A stretch of 64,000 nucleotides of DNA, from the NCBI GenBank assembly GCA_029339505.1, contig JAQISU010000036.1:6816501-6880500 (forward strand), given 5' to 3'. Under the pieces are notes generated by a model. That model saw only the letters and a program-made list of their open reading frames with translations, did no database searches and had not been told where the DNA came from. Position 1 is the stretch's first letter. Each line of letters opens with the position of its first letter. Shown in pieces: positions 12,242-21,306 of the stretch. The DNA comes from Unio delphinus (taxonomy: Eukaryota > Mollusca > Bivalvia > Unionida > Unionidae). A program made the position numbers and the translations under genes.

Positions 12242-13380
12242 TCACGACTTCACAAACAGACTAATTCGTAGAACCTCACCTTGTAGATCAATCGGATTTT
12301 TAGACTTGTCAGTGACTTTGAAATTGATTCTCGTTAGCGAATTATTATGACATCGCATATAGACTGGATTAACCGGAGACTCAATAATTAGAAATCCTGG
12401 AGGAGCTGTTGGTGCAAATGAATACAAATTTATCCCTGCTGAGCTTGAATTGATCGTTCGAGATTTATTTGATAGCTTCCTTCGATAACATCACATACTA
12501 AATTCAATGCAATCACCGAGGATATATTCACGTTGAGCGGCGCGATATGCCTACCACCGCCGTCTGGGTCATTATTATGTGTCAGGATAGTTGTTTGTGG
12601 TTGTGGTTCTGTTTTCTTCCATGCGTCATGGATATTTTTGAAACCTTCATCAATGGCATCATTGAGAGATTTTTGTAGTTCTGGTACTTTATATCCGAGT
12701 AGTTTGAATGTTGGAATATCTTTTACGCGTATATCATACGCTGGCGCAAACTCTGTTCTCGTTTTAGGATTACTGTCACCTAATACCTCTTGAATGATTT
12801 GCAAATGAAATATTTCCATGTCATCGATGATTTTGTTACATGTTTCTACTACGCTGATAAATTCATCTCGGGTGAGAGTACCGGATTTAAGAGATATTAA
12901 CAACAGTGAAATATCATTATTCATCATTAAGGAATTTTTAGTGATTTCCCTTTCTCGAATTCGATAATATCCATCACCGAGATTTTCTATTATTTCAACA
13001 AAAGTTTCAATTTATTGTAACCGCTATAGCTTTTTACTGGATTATCAGATTTTATCCTGTCGGTGATATAATCAGATTTTTGTGGTTCAGGTGGTAAATT
13101 AACTGTTTCTCCCCGAGGTGGATTTTCAGGCCAACCCAGTATTGTTCTTATAAAACTCTGATAGATATCTTCGACATAATTTCGGGAGTTTATCTCAATG
13201 GCAGATGATAGCGTCGGCTCGTGAACCGTTATAGCAATTTTTGATTCTGTTCCAGTAATTGATTTTATTCTACGCTGAAATTCTGCATTGATTTGTTAGA
13301 TTTGGTATGATCCGGTTGGTATTGAAACAACGTTCCAGTCTGGAGTCCCGTCTTCAGCGTTGATAAAGATCTCCCCCAAA
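12242..13380 (-). pseudogene. Polinton minor-capsid candidate, broken
   Basis: Three minus-strand pieces follow each other. Piece 1 (13380-13013) contains WNVVSIPTGSYQI, then a TAA near 13298, then IKSITGTESKIAITVHEPT and FIRTILGWPENPP. Piece 2 (13012-12430, frame changed near 13015) holds MMNNDISLLLISLK at 12927 and LVCDVIEGSYQ near its end. Piece 3 (about 12470-12242, frame changed again) holds PPGFLIIESPVNPVY and KNPIDLQGEVLRISLFVKS. A beta-rich start with a 'gsY' turn and an end like 'DLqGE.lris' is what I associate with Polinton single-jelly-roll minor capsid or related virion proteins. It lies last in the minus-strand capsid block, after the protease. It could also be two adjacent genes, since piece 2 has its own ATG. 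Confidence 0.5.
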
Positions 13381-13386
13381 TATCAA

Positions 13387-13848
13387 TCATGTTATTTTAT
13401 ACATCCCTCTAAAATCTTTTCGTTGAAAAATCTTCGATTTTCGCCAGTGATTACTAGTGTAGTCATTTACGACAACATGTGGTTGTTTTCCAGATGTTAA
13501 AATAGCGTCAAGGACATTTAATACTTCGCTGCCGCATATTTGTGGATCATTCATTTGTTGTGTTGGTAGCGTAGAATACCAAGTCTTCATTGGACAAGTC
13601 TTCAAGCGGTTTATATAACGCATAAATTCCTTCGGTGGCGCTAATCCATATGAATCGAAATAAACAATCCCGCGTGGATCAATCGCGTATGCAACCCAGT
13701 GAGTTCCAGGTCCGGTGCTGTTATCGAGATTAATGATACCTGTTTCAACACTGTTTGGTTGTGTCGGCAACTGATCGTTTATAAAGACACCTCTGAAGTT
13801 TTTAATTATTAGTTTTTTAGCAGCATCGAGTAAATCAAAATTGGACAT
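13387..13848 (-). CDS. Polinton adenain-type cysteine protease (PRO)
   Basis: An uninterrupted frame; the preferred start is the ATG at 13848 (MSNFDLLDAAKK), just after the end of the upstream gene at 13854. The frame is open for 19 codons further upstream (to 13905), but that would overlap the pVI-like gene. Catalytic His lies in GTHWVAY, Asp in VYFDSYG and the nucleophilic Cys in QICGSEVLNVL, in the order of adenovirus endoprotease and Ulp1-like C48/C5 peptidases. Numbered from this start they are about His50, Asp65 and Cys105. In related viruses this enzyme matures capsid precursors. Length (153 codons) is short for the family but the core is complete. It is the only large enzyme gene of this element without a visible lesion. 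Confidence 0.9.
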   Translation of the reverse strand: MSNFDLLDAAKKLIIKNFRGVFINDQLPTQPNSVETGIINLDNSTGPGTHWVAYAIDPRGIVYFDSYGLAPPKEFMRYINRLKTCPMKTWYSTLPTQQMNDPQICGSEVLNVLDAILTSGKQPHVVVNDYTSNHWRKSKIFQRKDFRGMYKIT

Positions 13849-13853
13849 TGGAA

Positions 13854-14312
13854 CTAGTAAACCGTTCCTGGGATTCTCAGGCCGCTTCCTTTGTACCATG
13901 AACACTGGGTTCCTGGTACTCTTAGACCCTTTCCATTTTTTTTATAACCCTGCCCAGTTGCTTTTTTTAGTGCCATCCCTGCCGCGGTACCAACGGCTCC
14001 TAACGCCGCCGCCTTAGCCACCACTGGGGCTGCTACCGCAATCAACGCTGGAATTGCAGCTAACAACGGGAATATACCGCCGGTTTTAATCATATTTTTG
14101 ATCTCAGCTGCAGAGAGAGTGATCTGAACGCCTTTTTCATCCTTAAAAGCATCATTGAAGTGTTTCACTTGACGATTTGTCAGCGACAATTTATTCGCCC
14201 CCCCCCAGTCATCTGATTGTGTTTCAACGTAATTGTGGTGCCGAAATTTTTAGCCGATTCTAATTGCAATTTCTTGAGTTGACCTGAGGTCAATGTAACA
14301 CCGATATGACTG
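13854..14312 (-). pseudogene. Polinton pVI-like minor virion protein, frameshifted
   Basis: From 14189 the frame reads MSLTNRQVKHFNDAFKDEKG and continues through KNMIKTGG, an Ala/Ile-rich hydrophobic stretch (residues about 42-70), then a Gly/Lys-rich tail with two related blocks (GLRVPGT, GLRIPGT). Upstream, in another frame and separated by a run of nine C (plus strand, about 14197-14205), lies a second copy of the same motif: GVTLTSGQLKKLQLESAKN, then TTITLKHNQMTGG. The duplicated 'LT..Q.kk....ITL....i..mtGG' motif followed by a hydrophobic segment suits an adenovirus pVI-like, membrane-active internal virion protein. That function is inferred from family and position. The homopolymer frameshift may be decay or a sequencing error. 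Confidence 0.55.
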
Positions 14313-14426
14313 TGTTACATTATACAATAACATATTAATTCTAAATCGCAAAGCGATTCAATGGAAAAATCGAGAAAATCGTTTACGATTTTAACAAGGA
14401 TTTTCTGAATCTCGAAGAGATTCCAA
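14313..14426. terminator. Intergenic cluster of three palindromes
   Basis: In 80 bases lie three hairpins: AATCGC-aaa-GCGATT (14344-14358), AAAATCGT-tt-ACGATTTT (14375-14392) and GAATCTC-gaa-GAGATTC (14407-14423). They sit directly after the capsid stop codon, between two genes read in the same direction. A transcript-end role is inferred by analogy with hairpin-directed mRNA ends in some large DNA viruses. Confidence 0.45.
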
Positions 14427-15450
14427 TCAAAGATTTTCCACTGGCGCATCTACCACTCTCATTCTTCCGCCAACACCTTCGAGTAGCATTGATTTGTCGC
14501 TGAGAATGACAGCAACTGCTCTATAATTAGCAATAGCACCACGAAGCACATTAGCTCTAAAGTGTATATCAACGACTGATTGTCTAGTTAAATCAAGATG
14601 TTCCAACGAAAAATAATAGACTGGGTATAAATTCTTTAAATCCAATTGTGATATTTGCAGAATAGTATCGACATTTTGATCGCGTGCCATAAATGACAAC
14701 AACCTATGATACACGCGAGCAATATGATTTTGACCGTAATCAAGTTGTACATCTTCGGATGGTTCCTGATGGCCGTTTATTCTCAGTGAGACGTCTTTAA
14801 CACCTAATTGATCAAATATCATATGGCTGAAACGTTGATCGCCAACTCGTGTATTATCCTGTAACGCAATAAATATATGACGTGGTGCAGCAACGCCTTG
14901 TTTTGATGCTAAGTTCCACGTGAATAACCCGTTAATATTTGATTGTTTAACATCTGTACTTACCGTTAGCAAACTTAGTAATGATTTTCCTCTTTGGTCC
15001 ATAAATGATAGTAATCGTTCTTCTGCGGTGATTGATGGAGTCATCACTGGCTTCCACAATGATAGTTTTATTAAAATGACTTTACCAGCATCAGCATCTG
15101 GATTTGCAGCATCTGCTGGAATCCTCCAAATTGCGTCATTGTCATCACTCTTTCGCACGAGTGCTACTGTATGCTTCGCCCGGTAGATAACACTGGTCAA
15201 AAGTGAAATCGTTACTGACTTGAAAAGGCCCTAATCTGTAGTATTTTGGTGTGCCGAACACGAATATAACCGTGAAATTTTTTTATTGGCTCTCGTTTGA
15301 AGATATTCATATACCTCATTTTCTATGTTTCACTGTGTAAATTTCTCCAGTAGGACTGCAGCAACATCCGGAATAATGATGTAACATTGCATAATACCAT
15401 CATGCTCACATCATCCACAGTTGATTGCATCATTTTCTGATGCAATGCAA

Positions 15451-15600
15451 TACTAATGCCATGCGGCTGCTGAAGTAAGTTGACGTCAGCTGTGTACTAT
15501 ACATGTGTAGGCCTATTATACTAATGCCAGGCGGCTGCTGAAGCTGACGTAAGCAGTGTACTATATAAAGCCCAATCAGATAGGTTCAGCATTTAAAATA
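15451..15600 (+). promoter_or_regulatory. Candidate transposase promoter with duplicated CRE-like block
   Basis: A block of about 50 bases is repeated in tandem (15451-15501, 15519-15567), each with GCGGCTGCTGAAG. The first carries a perfect CRE consensus TGACGTCA at 15481-15488, the second TGACGTAA. TATATAAA follows at 15562-15569, about 115 bases before the ATG at 15684. Confidence 0.5.
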
Positions 15601-15683
15601 TTTTAGACGTTGTGCGAGACAGTTCAAGCTACTGTTACATAAAACTTATTATTTTATCCATTTGCGTACAATAAAGAACAGTA

Positions 15684-17368
15684 ATGCATCGAAAGTGTGT
15701 TAATACCGCGGACAATTTTTGCTATATTTGTGGGGAAGTGACATTTGCCAACCAGAAGAAAAGTATAAATTCTCAAGTGAAGAAGGCATATCATCTTTAC
15801 TTCGGATGCAAGGATGGTGACCAAGACAAGCCTTGGGCTCCGCATATATGCTGTGCTACATGTACAACACAGCTTTCACAGTGGTTGAATTGCAAAAGGT
15901 CATCAATGCCGTTTGCAGTCCCAATGGTGTGGAGAGACCAAGCAACCACCTAAATGACTGTTACTTCTGCTTGGTTCCTCCTCTTTCCGGCGGAATAACG
16001 AAGCGAAAGAAGTCGAGAATAGTCTACCCAAACATTCCGTCTGCATTGAGACCAGTTCCACATGGTGAGGGACTTCCTATTCCAGAACCTCCAGCAGAAT
16101 ATTCTCTTGATTCATCTGACGAAGACAAAGGTGAGTCGACCTGTTCTTCTTCTGGTCCATCAGCATGCAGTGATCCAGATTTTCACTGTGGTGCATCATC
16201 AACCCCACACAGAATAACACAGGAAGAACTAAATGACCTGATTCGTGATTTGGACTTATCAAAGAACAAGGCAGAATTGCTAGGATCAAGACTCCAACAA
16301 TGGAATCTTCTAGAAGAAGATGTCACAATTACTGCATATCGAAAGTGCCAACAGCAATTGGAGCCTTTCTTCAGAAAGAAAAGTAATCTGATATTCTGTT
16401 CCGATATTGAGGGCCTCATGAATGCTTTAAAAATCACTCATGACCCACAAGAATGGAGACTATTTGTGGACTCTTCGAAACTGAGTCTCAAGGCTGTGCT
16501 TTTGCACAATGGAAACATTCTTCCATCTATTCCAGTAGCGTATGCTGTCCACATGAAAGAGACATACGATAACTTAAGGCAGCTACTGAATTCCATTGAG
16601 TATAACAAGTACAGCTGGCACCTCTGTGGTGATTTGAAGGTAGTTGCCCTTTTAATGGGACTGCAGCAAGGATATACAAAATACCTGTGTTTCTTATGCG
16701 AGTAGGATAGCCGAGCAAGGGAAATGCACTACATGAGGAAGGAATGGACTCACAGGCAGAATGTAGCCATTGGAGAGAAGAATATCCAACACCCAGCTCT
16801 GGTTGAGGCTCAGAAAATCTTGCTACCACCCCTTCACATCAAACTAGGTTTGATGAAGAACTTCGTGAAAGCCATTGACCGGACTTTGCCAGCATTCCGA
16901 TACCTGCATGAAAAATTCCCTCGACTCAGCGAAGCAAAGATTAAAGGAGTTTTTGTGGGTCCTCAGATTCGAGAGCTTTTCAAAGATGACCGGTTCAACA
17001 ACTTGCTGGAAGGTGACGCGAAACAAGCATGGAATGCTTTTCGCCTAGTTTCTACAAACTTCCTCGGAAATGTTAGGGCAGAAAACTATAAGGAACTAGT
17101 AGAAGACGTGTTGATGAAGTATAAGAAATTTGGCTGCAATATGTCTCTAAAGATTCACTTCCTTCATTCCCATTTGGATTTCTTTCCTAGCAACTGTGGT
17201 ATTGTTAGTGATGAACACGGCGAACGTTTTCATCAAGATATCGCAACAATGGAACAAAGATACCAAGGAAAATGGTCCACTACAATGCTGGCCGACTACT
17301 GCTGGACACTCTTCAGAGAGGCTCCCGAACAGCTGTACAAGAGACAGGCGAAGAAATGTAGTCAATGA
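15684..17368 (+). pseudogene. Transposase-like protein of unnamed family, one frameshift and one nonsense
   Basis: The frame opens MHRKCVNTADNFCYICGE and has Cys pairs (FCYICGE, HICCATC, DCYFCL, KYLCFLC) suggesting zinc binding in the first third. The frame shifts near 15930, runs on through IVYPNIPSALRPVPHGEGL, a Ser/Asp-rich linker and LFVDSSKLSLKAVLLHNGN, CGDLKVVALLMGLQQG, then meets TAG at 16703 where the family would be expected to have Trp before DSR. It continues in frame to PPLHIKLGLMKNFVKAID, KIHFLHSHLDFFP and SDEHGERFHQDI, ending at 17368. The three acidic blocks (VDSS, GDLK, DEHGE) fit a DDE/RNase H-fold catalytic core. I recognise the protein as a widespread uncharacterised invertebrate type. 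Its link to CACTA-type ends is my inference from this insertion. About 560 codons in all. Confidence 0.75.
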
Positions 17369-18240
17369 CTTGATTTTTTATAGGTAGGCTATTACAGTTG
17401 ACCTTTCACTATTGGAATGCATTTCGTTATGTAAAAATTAATTTCTTGCAGATTACAAAAGAACTAGAGCCAATTTTGCAATTTGACTGTCATATTCGTG
17501 TTCATCACATAAAAATTGATAAGAATTGACTAATTTTATTTCTGTAACATGACTTTTGTAAAAATTTGTTGTCCAGTGTAACTTTTCGAACATTTCTACA
17601 GAATCCAAATATATGATGTAGTGGATTCGCGCATGAACATGATCTACGCGCTCCTCCCAACATTAATATACGTGTTGCAGCTCCTAGATTGAAATTAGGA
17701 TCAGCATTTATGATCATATCCTCGATATCAGCAGGAGCGGGAGGACCAGCACGATCATTTGGTCGTCTTATAATAAATTGATTTCCTCCAGCGGTATTTT
17801 TAACTTCCTTTGCAAACATCATAGAAGGATCAGCGGATCTTGTATAATCATCACAATATCTCGCTAACCCGATTATTGTTGTAGCCACATCAACATCACG
17901 ATCTATTGACTCAATCTTTTTTCCATCGATGAGATATCTTGCACTCTCAAATAGCGCCATGATACCATTATTGACAAACCCGACTTGAGTACCAACTGGA
18001 TACGGTGCTGGTACAGCAGGAGTATCAGCAGCTGTTACAAGTTCTCCTTCTACTTCGATAAACGTTTCAGCGGGTAGAAAGTATTTACTGGTATCATGAA
18101 CTTGAAGTTCAATTCATGATCGACTATTTGAATCTATTGCATGATAGGCGTAATATTGATAATCGCGTACAAGAATCATCCTTGCGAACTGGGGCGTCTA
18201 TATCAAACGCTGGATCAGGTGACCGTTTAAACATTTTATT

Positions 18241-18707
18241 CTATTTATCAAAGTATAAATCGCGATTTTCATCTGTCATATTTGCGATGTTGCTTTGGTC
18301 GTTGGTGTATGACGGAGTCATCAATGACGTAGTCACCAGCGACGCTAGTTTTTGATCTACTGCGTTATTTATAATTTTACTAACACTCGCAGGCATCTCT
18401 GCTGTAGACGGTAGTGGTCCTCCTTTGGATTTTCACCGCCGAACTAGCGCTGTTAATTTATCATTCGCGGCTGACAAAACGCTTTCCCGGCAAGATCTCC
18501 AACAGCACTAATACCCTTATCACGAATAACATCAATGGCTTTCATCGATAATTGTTTTACTAGCAGCGTCACTTTTGAAGCCATTCTTCCAAATAATCCT
18601 GCAATGGTATCACCGAAACCATCGCCATAGTATGTTCTATAAACTGGAAACCGTGAATTGACTACATAGACGCTGGCTGGTTTGTCATGGTTGTAGTGTA
18701 TGATCAT
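18241..18707 (-). pseudogene. Polinton small virion-type protein, function unknown, broken
   Basis: It starts at 18707 (MIIHYNHDKPASVYVVNSRF). Residues about 28-75 are Gly-, Ile- and Lys-rich and amphipathic (GDTIAGLFGRMASKV, AIDVIRDKGISAVGDLAGK), a pattern seen in small Polinton/adintovirus virion proteins. The frame shifts in TTTT near 18478, passes a TGA near 18434 and then reads KIINNAVDQKLASLV and ENRDLYFDK to a stop at 18241, just before the capsid gene. About 155 codons. No enzyme motif is visible. Confidence 0.5.
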
Positions 18708-18799
18708 TCTTATTCAATTGTTATTTATCTAATCGTGAAATCGTAAACGATTTTCATTGCTAGCAATTTTCATCGTACACGATTTCCAATCCTTAGAAT
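18708..18799. terminator. Second intergenic palindrome cluster
   Basis: The gap between two minus-strand genes holds AAATCGT-aa-ACGATTT (18738-18753), the perfect palindrome ATTGCTAGCAAT (18756-18767) and ATCGT-ac-ACGAT (18772-18783). The first has the same stem as the one at 14375. Confidence 0.45.
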
Positions 18800-19294
18800 T
18801 TAGTCGCTGTGATAATCCTCCACTAACTCGCCAATGAAATTTCGGTATGTTGCAATATCCATGATACCGCCGGCAAATAACCGCCTGCAGATATCAGCTG
18901 CTTCATTAATTACTTCCGGTGACTTATTTCCAGCTCGTTTCCCTCCGATGAGAACTTCTAATCGTGATATATCGCTGAAAATATTACCAGGACATTGAAT
19001 TGAAATTCCACTGGAATCTTTGGAAATTGCTGGCAATTTCTGGGAAAATCTTTGATTGGAATCTCTGGAAAATGCTGGCAATGAAAATCCTTTCCCGGCT
19101 GATTTTTTAATTATACCAGTTACACCCGCAGAATCAGCTTCTGCCATTACTCGTATTTCATCCGGATTTGGGTCTTCTGCTGTATAATCCGGTGGTGGTT
19201 GTGTGATACCTTTTACTGCAGCTAGAAACCATGCAAAATCAGATTGTAATTCTCTTGTTGCTAGTTTAGTTTTACGGCGTTTTGCTAAAAACAC
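18800..19294 (-). CDS. Polinton protein of unknown function (164 aa)
   Basis: An intact frame starting MFLAKRRKTKLATRELQSD. Not recognised. The centre (residues about 66-105) is Ser/Lys-rich and semi-repetitive: LPAFSRDSNQRFSQ then LPAISKDSSG. In the DNA this part contains a perfect copy of the palindrome GAAATTGC-tg-GCAATTTC (19023-19040) that also lies upstream of the neighbouring gene, so the centre may have grown by insertion of such units. The C-terminus has an acidic/aromatic end (GELVEDYHSD). It lies among presumed virion genes. Confidence 0.55.
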   Translation of the reverse strand: MFLAKRRKTKLATRELQSDFAWFLAAVKGITQPPPDYTAEDPNPDEIRVMAEADSAGVTGIIKKSAGKGFSLPAFSRDSNQRFSQKLPAISKDSSGISIQCPGNIFSDISRLEVLIGGKRAGNKSPEVINEAADICRRLFAGGIMDIATYRNFIGELVEDYHSD

Positions 19295-19369
19295 TATTCG
19301 CCCAGGTCTCTCTGTCTTTTATAAATTTTCTAGACTAGTCGTCTTTTAAATACTTATTTCTTATATTTT

Positions 19370-19891
19370 TTAAAAAAAATTGTCTTTAGTCAAATTAATT
19401 AATTCATAGTTTGATTCGATTCCTCTAATTTCTTTTAACGCATCATCAGTAAATATCCTTTCAGGTGAATATTCTTCTATTGCAACATGAGGTTCAGATA
19501 GTGGGGATCTAATATCAATATCGCCTAATCGTTCTATTTCTTCCTGAAGTTCTCGTTCTTGTTGTTCTTGTCGTCTTGCAGTAGATATTATATCACCAGG
19601 AAGTGTTTTTAAAGATTTTTCTGTTTGTTTGGATCTTCTTGCTATTTTTTCAAGTTCACCAATAAGAGGTTTTCCCGTAGTCTCGGGAACATCTCCCCAT
19701 ATAGCACGCTCTACCCCCTTCATTGCTGTGATTATTGGTTTAAACAATTCTTCAGATCCCACAGCAAGATCCGTTTGTAAATTCTGTCTAGCTTGCAGTT
19801 TATTCCTAACAGAGTCGTGGATTGGTATAAATTTTTTGATCGTGGCCAGTCTCTCACGAGCCAATCGGGTCGTTAATGCCTTATTAACCAT
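19370..19891 (-). CDS. Polinton coiled-coil protein of unknown function
   Basis: The ATG at 19891 (MVNKALTTRLARERLATIKK) is preferred over the upstream ATG at 19966, because the 25 extra codons run through palindromes. 173 codons, charged and helical. Residues about 100-145 (SKQTEKSLKT, RRQEQQERELQEEIERLG) predict a coiled coil. No catalytic motif. A scaffold or virion role is possible but only inferred. Confidence 0.55.
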   Translation of the reverse strand: MVNKALTTRLARERLATIKKFIPIHDSVRNKLQARQNLQTDLAVGSEELFKPIITAMKGVERAIWGDVPETTGKPLIGELEKIARRSKQTEKSLKTLPGDIISTARRQEQQERELQEEIERLGDIDIRSPLSEPHVAIEEYSPERIFTDDALKEIRGIESNYELINLTKDNFF

Positions 19892-20487
19892 TATTGAAAT
19901 CGTAAACAATTTTCCAATTTGAATCTCGGTACGAAAATCAAAGATTTTCCCAGAAATTGCCAGCAATTTCCAAAGATATCAAGTGAAAAATATTCGATTT
20001 TCAGGGAAAAGTCTACGGGAAATCCCATGCAAAATCGACCGTTTGACCCTACTGAAAACAATAGTCATTTTTGGTCGTTTTCGTCGTCTTTTGTTCATTT
20101 TTGATCGATTTTTGTCAGTTTTTGACCTAAAACATCAAAAAAATAATTTTAGGTAAAAAAGTCTACGAGAAATCCCATGCAAAATGGACCATTTGACCCT
20201 ACTGAAACCGCTTAAAACCAGTCAAAAATAACCAAAATCAGTCAAAACATAGCCAAAATCAGTCAAAAAACGACTAAAAAAATGATTTACTGTGAAAATT
20301 TCAGTAATAAAAAAATATTTTACTGTGACAATTTCAGTAATAAAAAAATATTTTACTATGAAAATTTACAACTTCCTGGAAAAACCGTCCATAGGTTTTA
20401 CTAACAATTATCCGAAAGGGGTTTTTCATTTTTTTAAATTAACAATCTTATATTTCTGATTTTTGAATTAATTGTTCCTTTTACTTC
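19892..20487. repeat. Non-coding Polinton region with palindromes, direct and inverted repeats
   Basis: Near the gene start lie GAAAATC-aaa-GATTTTC (19933-19949) and GAAATTGC-ca-GCAATTTC (19953-19970). A block of about 53 bases around AATCCCATGCAAAAT is repeated at 20007-20058 and 20156-20209. Between and after them lie GTCAAAAA/TTTTTGAC-type blocks in opposite orientations (20062-20126, 20212-20280) and a triple tandem repeat of TTTACTGTGA..ATTTCAGTAAT (20285-20365). This is the longest gene-free stretch inside the Polinton. Confidence 0.6.
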
Positions 20488-20772
20488 TTATTGTCTCCCT
20501 AATTCTTTTCTTAGTTTTTCCACGATAGTAAATAACGGGACAAACTTACTGACGTCGTCACAGCATAACAAGGAGTCACAGATAGAATTCTGAATTCGTT
20601 TGATTAGTGCATATTGTTTGGGTAACACATATTTGTTATTGTTAGCGCCGTATTCAATATCCTGGAAGTCGGACATAATTTGATCGCAGTCTAAATTATC
20701 TGATGTGTAAATCCCCTGAGATTTCAAAACTAAAATTTCGGTTATTACATCATTGATATTTTGAGAATTCAT
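20488..20772 (-). CDS. Small Polinton ORF of unknown function (94 aa)
   Basis: Intact frame MNSQNINDVITEILVLKSQG to KLRKELGRQ, mostly helical, acidic in the first half, with a Cys cluster (SICDSLLCCDD). Not recognised. An AT-rich TATATAATTATTAG-like sequence lies just upstream on the coding strand. Confidence 0.45.
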   Translation of the reverse strand: MNSQNINDVITEILVLKSQGIYTSDNLDCDQIMSDFQDIEYGANNNKYVLPKQYALIKRIQNSICDSLLCCDDVSKFVPLFTIVEKLRKELGRQ

Positions 20773-20805
20773 ATTACTAATAATTATATATTTCTAATTG
20801 TTTAT

Positions 20806-21267
20806 ATAAACGAACTGAATTTTTTGTCCGGTCTTTTTTGAAATCGCTGATCGACAAATTCCCTCTGCGACGCGTTGAACAGAAGGTGGACAAATATCGA
20901 AATACTTACCAGCTTTAGCTATTTATTGAAATACTATTTCCTCGTTATTTGTTGTGTTAAATGATTTTACGGGTCTTTTCCCAATTGATTTATAAGTACC
21001 AGTCTTTCCTCGTTTCAAATTCTCACTTTGTGTAACAGCTTGCAGATTGGACAAAGAATTGTTCTTAACATTGGAATCAATGTGATCGATAACAAAACCA
21101 TCCTTGATCAATCCGTTATGACATTCATACACAAAACGATGGCAGTAATAATTCTTCCCTCCAGCGCGAAACCTCAAATACCCTTGATTAGTCACAAAAC
21201 CAACTGGCTTCTTCAATCTGCGGTTTCTGATAATACCATCACTGGATGCCTCATAGTTTACAATCAC
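20806..21267 (-). pseudogene. HNH endonuclease with NUMOD/IENR-like tail, one in-frame stop
   Basis: Starts at 21267 with the SSDGIIRNRRLKK and GYLRFRAGGKNYYCHRFVYE blocks, then the HNH core DGFVIDHIDSNVKNNSLSNL (His43 of CHRFV, Asp61-His62, Asn70) and TQSENLKRG. This is the arrangement of NUMOD4/HNH_3 endonucleases common in phages and large DNA viruses. A TAA at 20920-20922 stops the frame, but the same frame continues as AKAGKYFDICPPSVQRVAEG and SAISKKTG, an IENR1/NUMOD1-like helix-turn-helix DNA-binding tail, ending near 20806. So a single nonsense change removed the DNA-binding part. HNH genes are not part of the Polinton core set, so it may be a homing-type passenger. Confidence 0.82.
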
Positions 21268-21306
21268 AGGATGTGGTCGGAATTATTGGTTCATTTATAT
21301 ACTATA

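Larger units (their letters stand above)
15191..17578 (+). mobile_element. DNA transposon with CACTGG ends and TAA duplication, inside the capsid gene
   Basis: The ends are CACTGGTCAA at 15191 and TTGTCCAGTG at 17578, flanked by TAA on both sides (15188-15190, 17579-17581). A subterminal inverted repeat is also visible: GAACACGAATAT at 15255 and its complement near 17498, continuing imperfectly for about 40 bases through a shared ATTGGCTCT block. CACTA/G ends with a 3-bp duplication are the mark of the CACTA/EnSpm (CMC) superfamily. The total length is 2,388 bp with one gene. It inserted after the Polinton was already in place. Confidence 0.8.
14427..18234 (-). pseudogene. Polinton major capsid protein candidate, split by a transposon
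   Basis: The gene starts at about 18234 (MFKRSPDPAFDIDAPVRKDD), with frame changes between 18180 and 18100. It then reads through RDYQYYAYHAID, TFIEVEGELVTAA, MALFESARYLIDGKKIESID and ANPLHHIFGFCRN. After the inserted element (15191-17578) it resumes with YRAKHTVALVRKSDDNDAIW, FTWNLASKQGVAAPRHIF, VKDVSLRINGHQEP and ends VVDAPVENL. Removing the insert and one copy of TAA restores the frame exactly. The total is about 470 codons. The segments, length and position beside protease and pVI-like genes fit the double-jelly-roll major capsid protein of Polintons and adintoviruses. I cannot confirm the fold from sequence alone. Confidence 0.75.

Noticed and set aside
12533..12793. Plus-strand open frame of 86 codons inside the Polinton
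   Set aside because: Shadow frame opposite the minus-strand minor-capsid candidate.
17505..17580. Extension of the capsid reading frame into LDNKFLQKSCYRNKIS
   Set aside because: This part lies inside the inserted transposon end; the capsid gene resumes only on its other side.
19919..20104. Plus-strand open frame of 61 codons
   Set aside because: It runs through palindromes and direct repeats upstream of a minus-strand gene and has no protein-like features.
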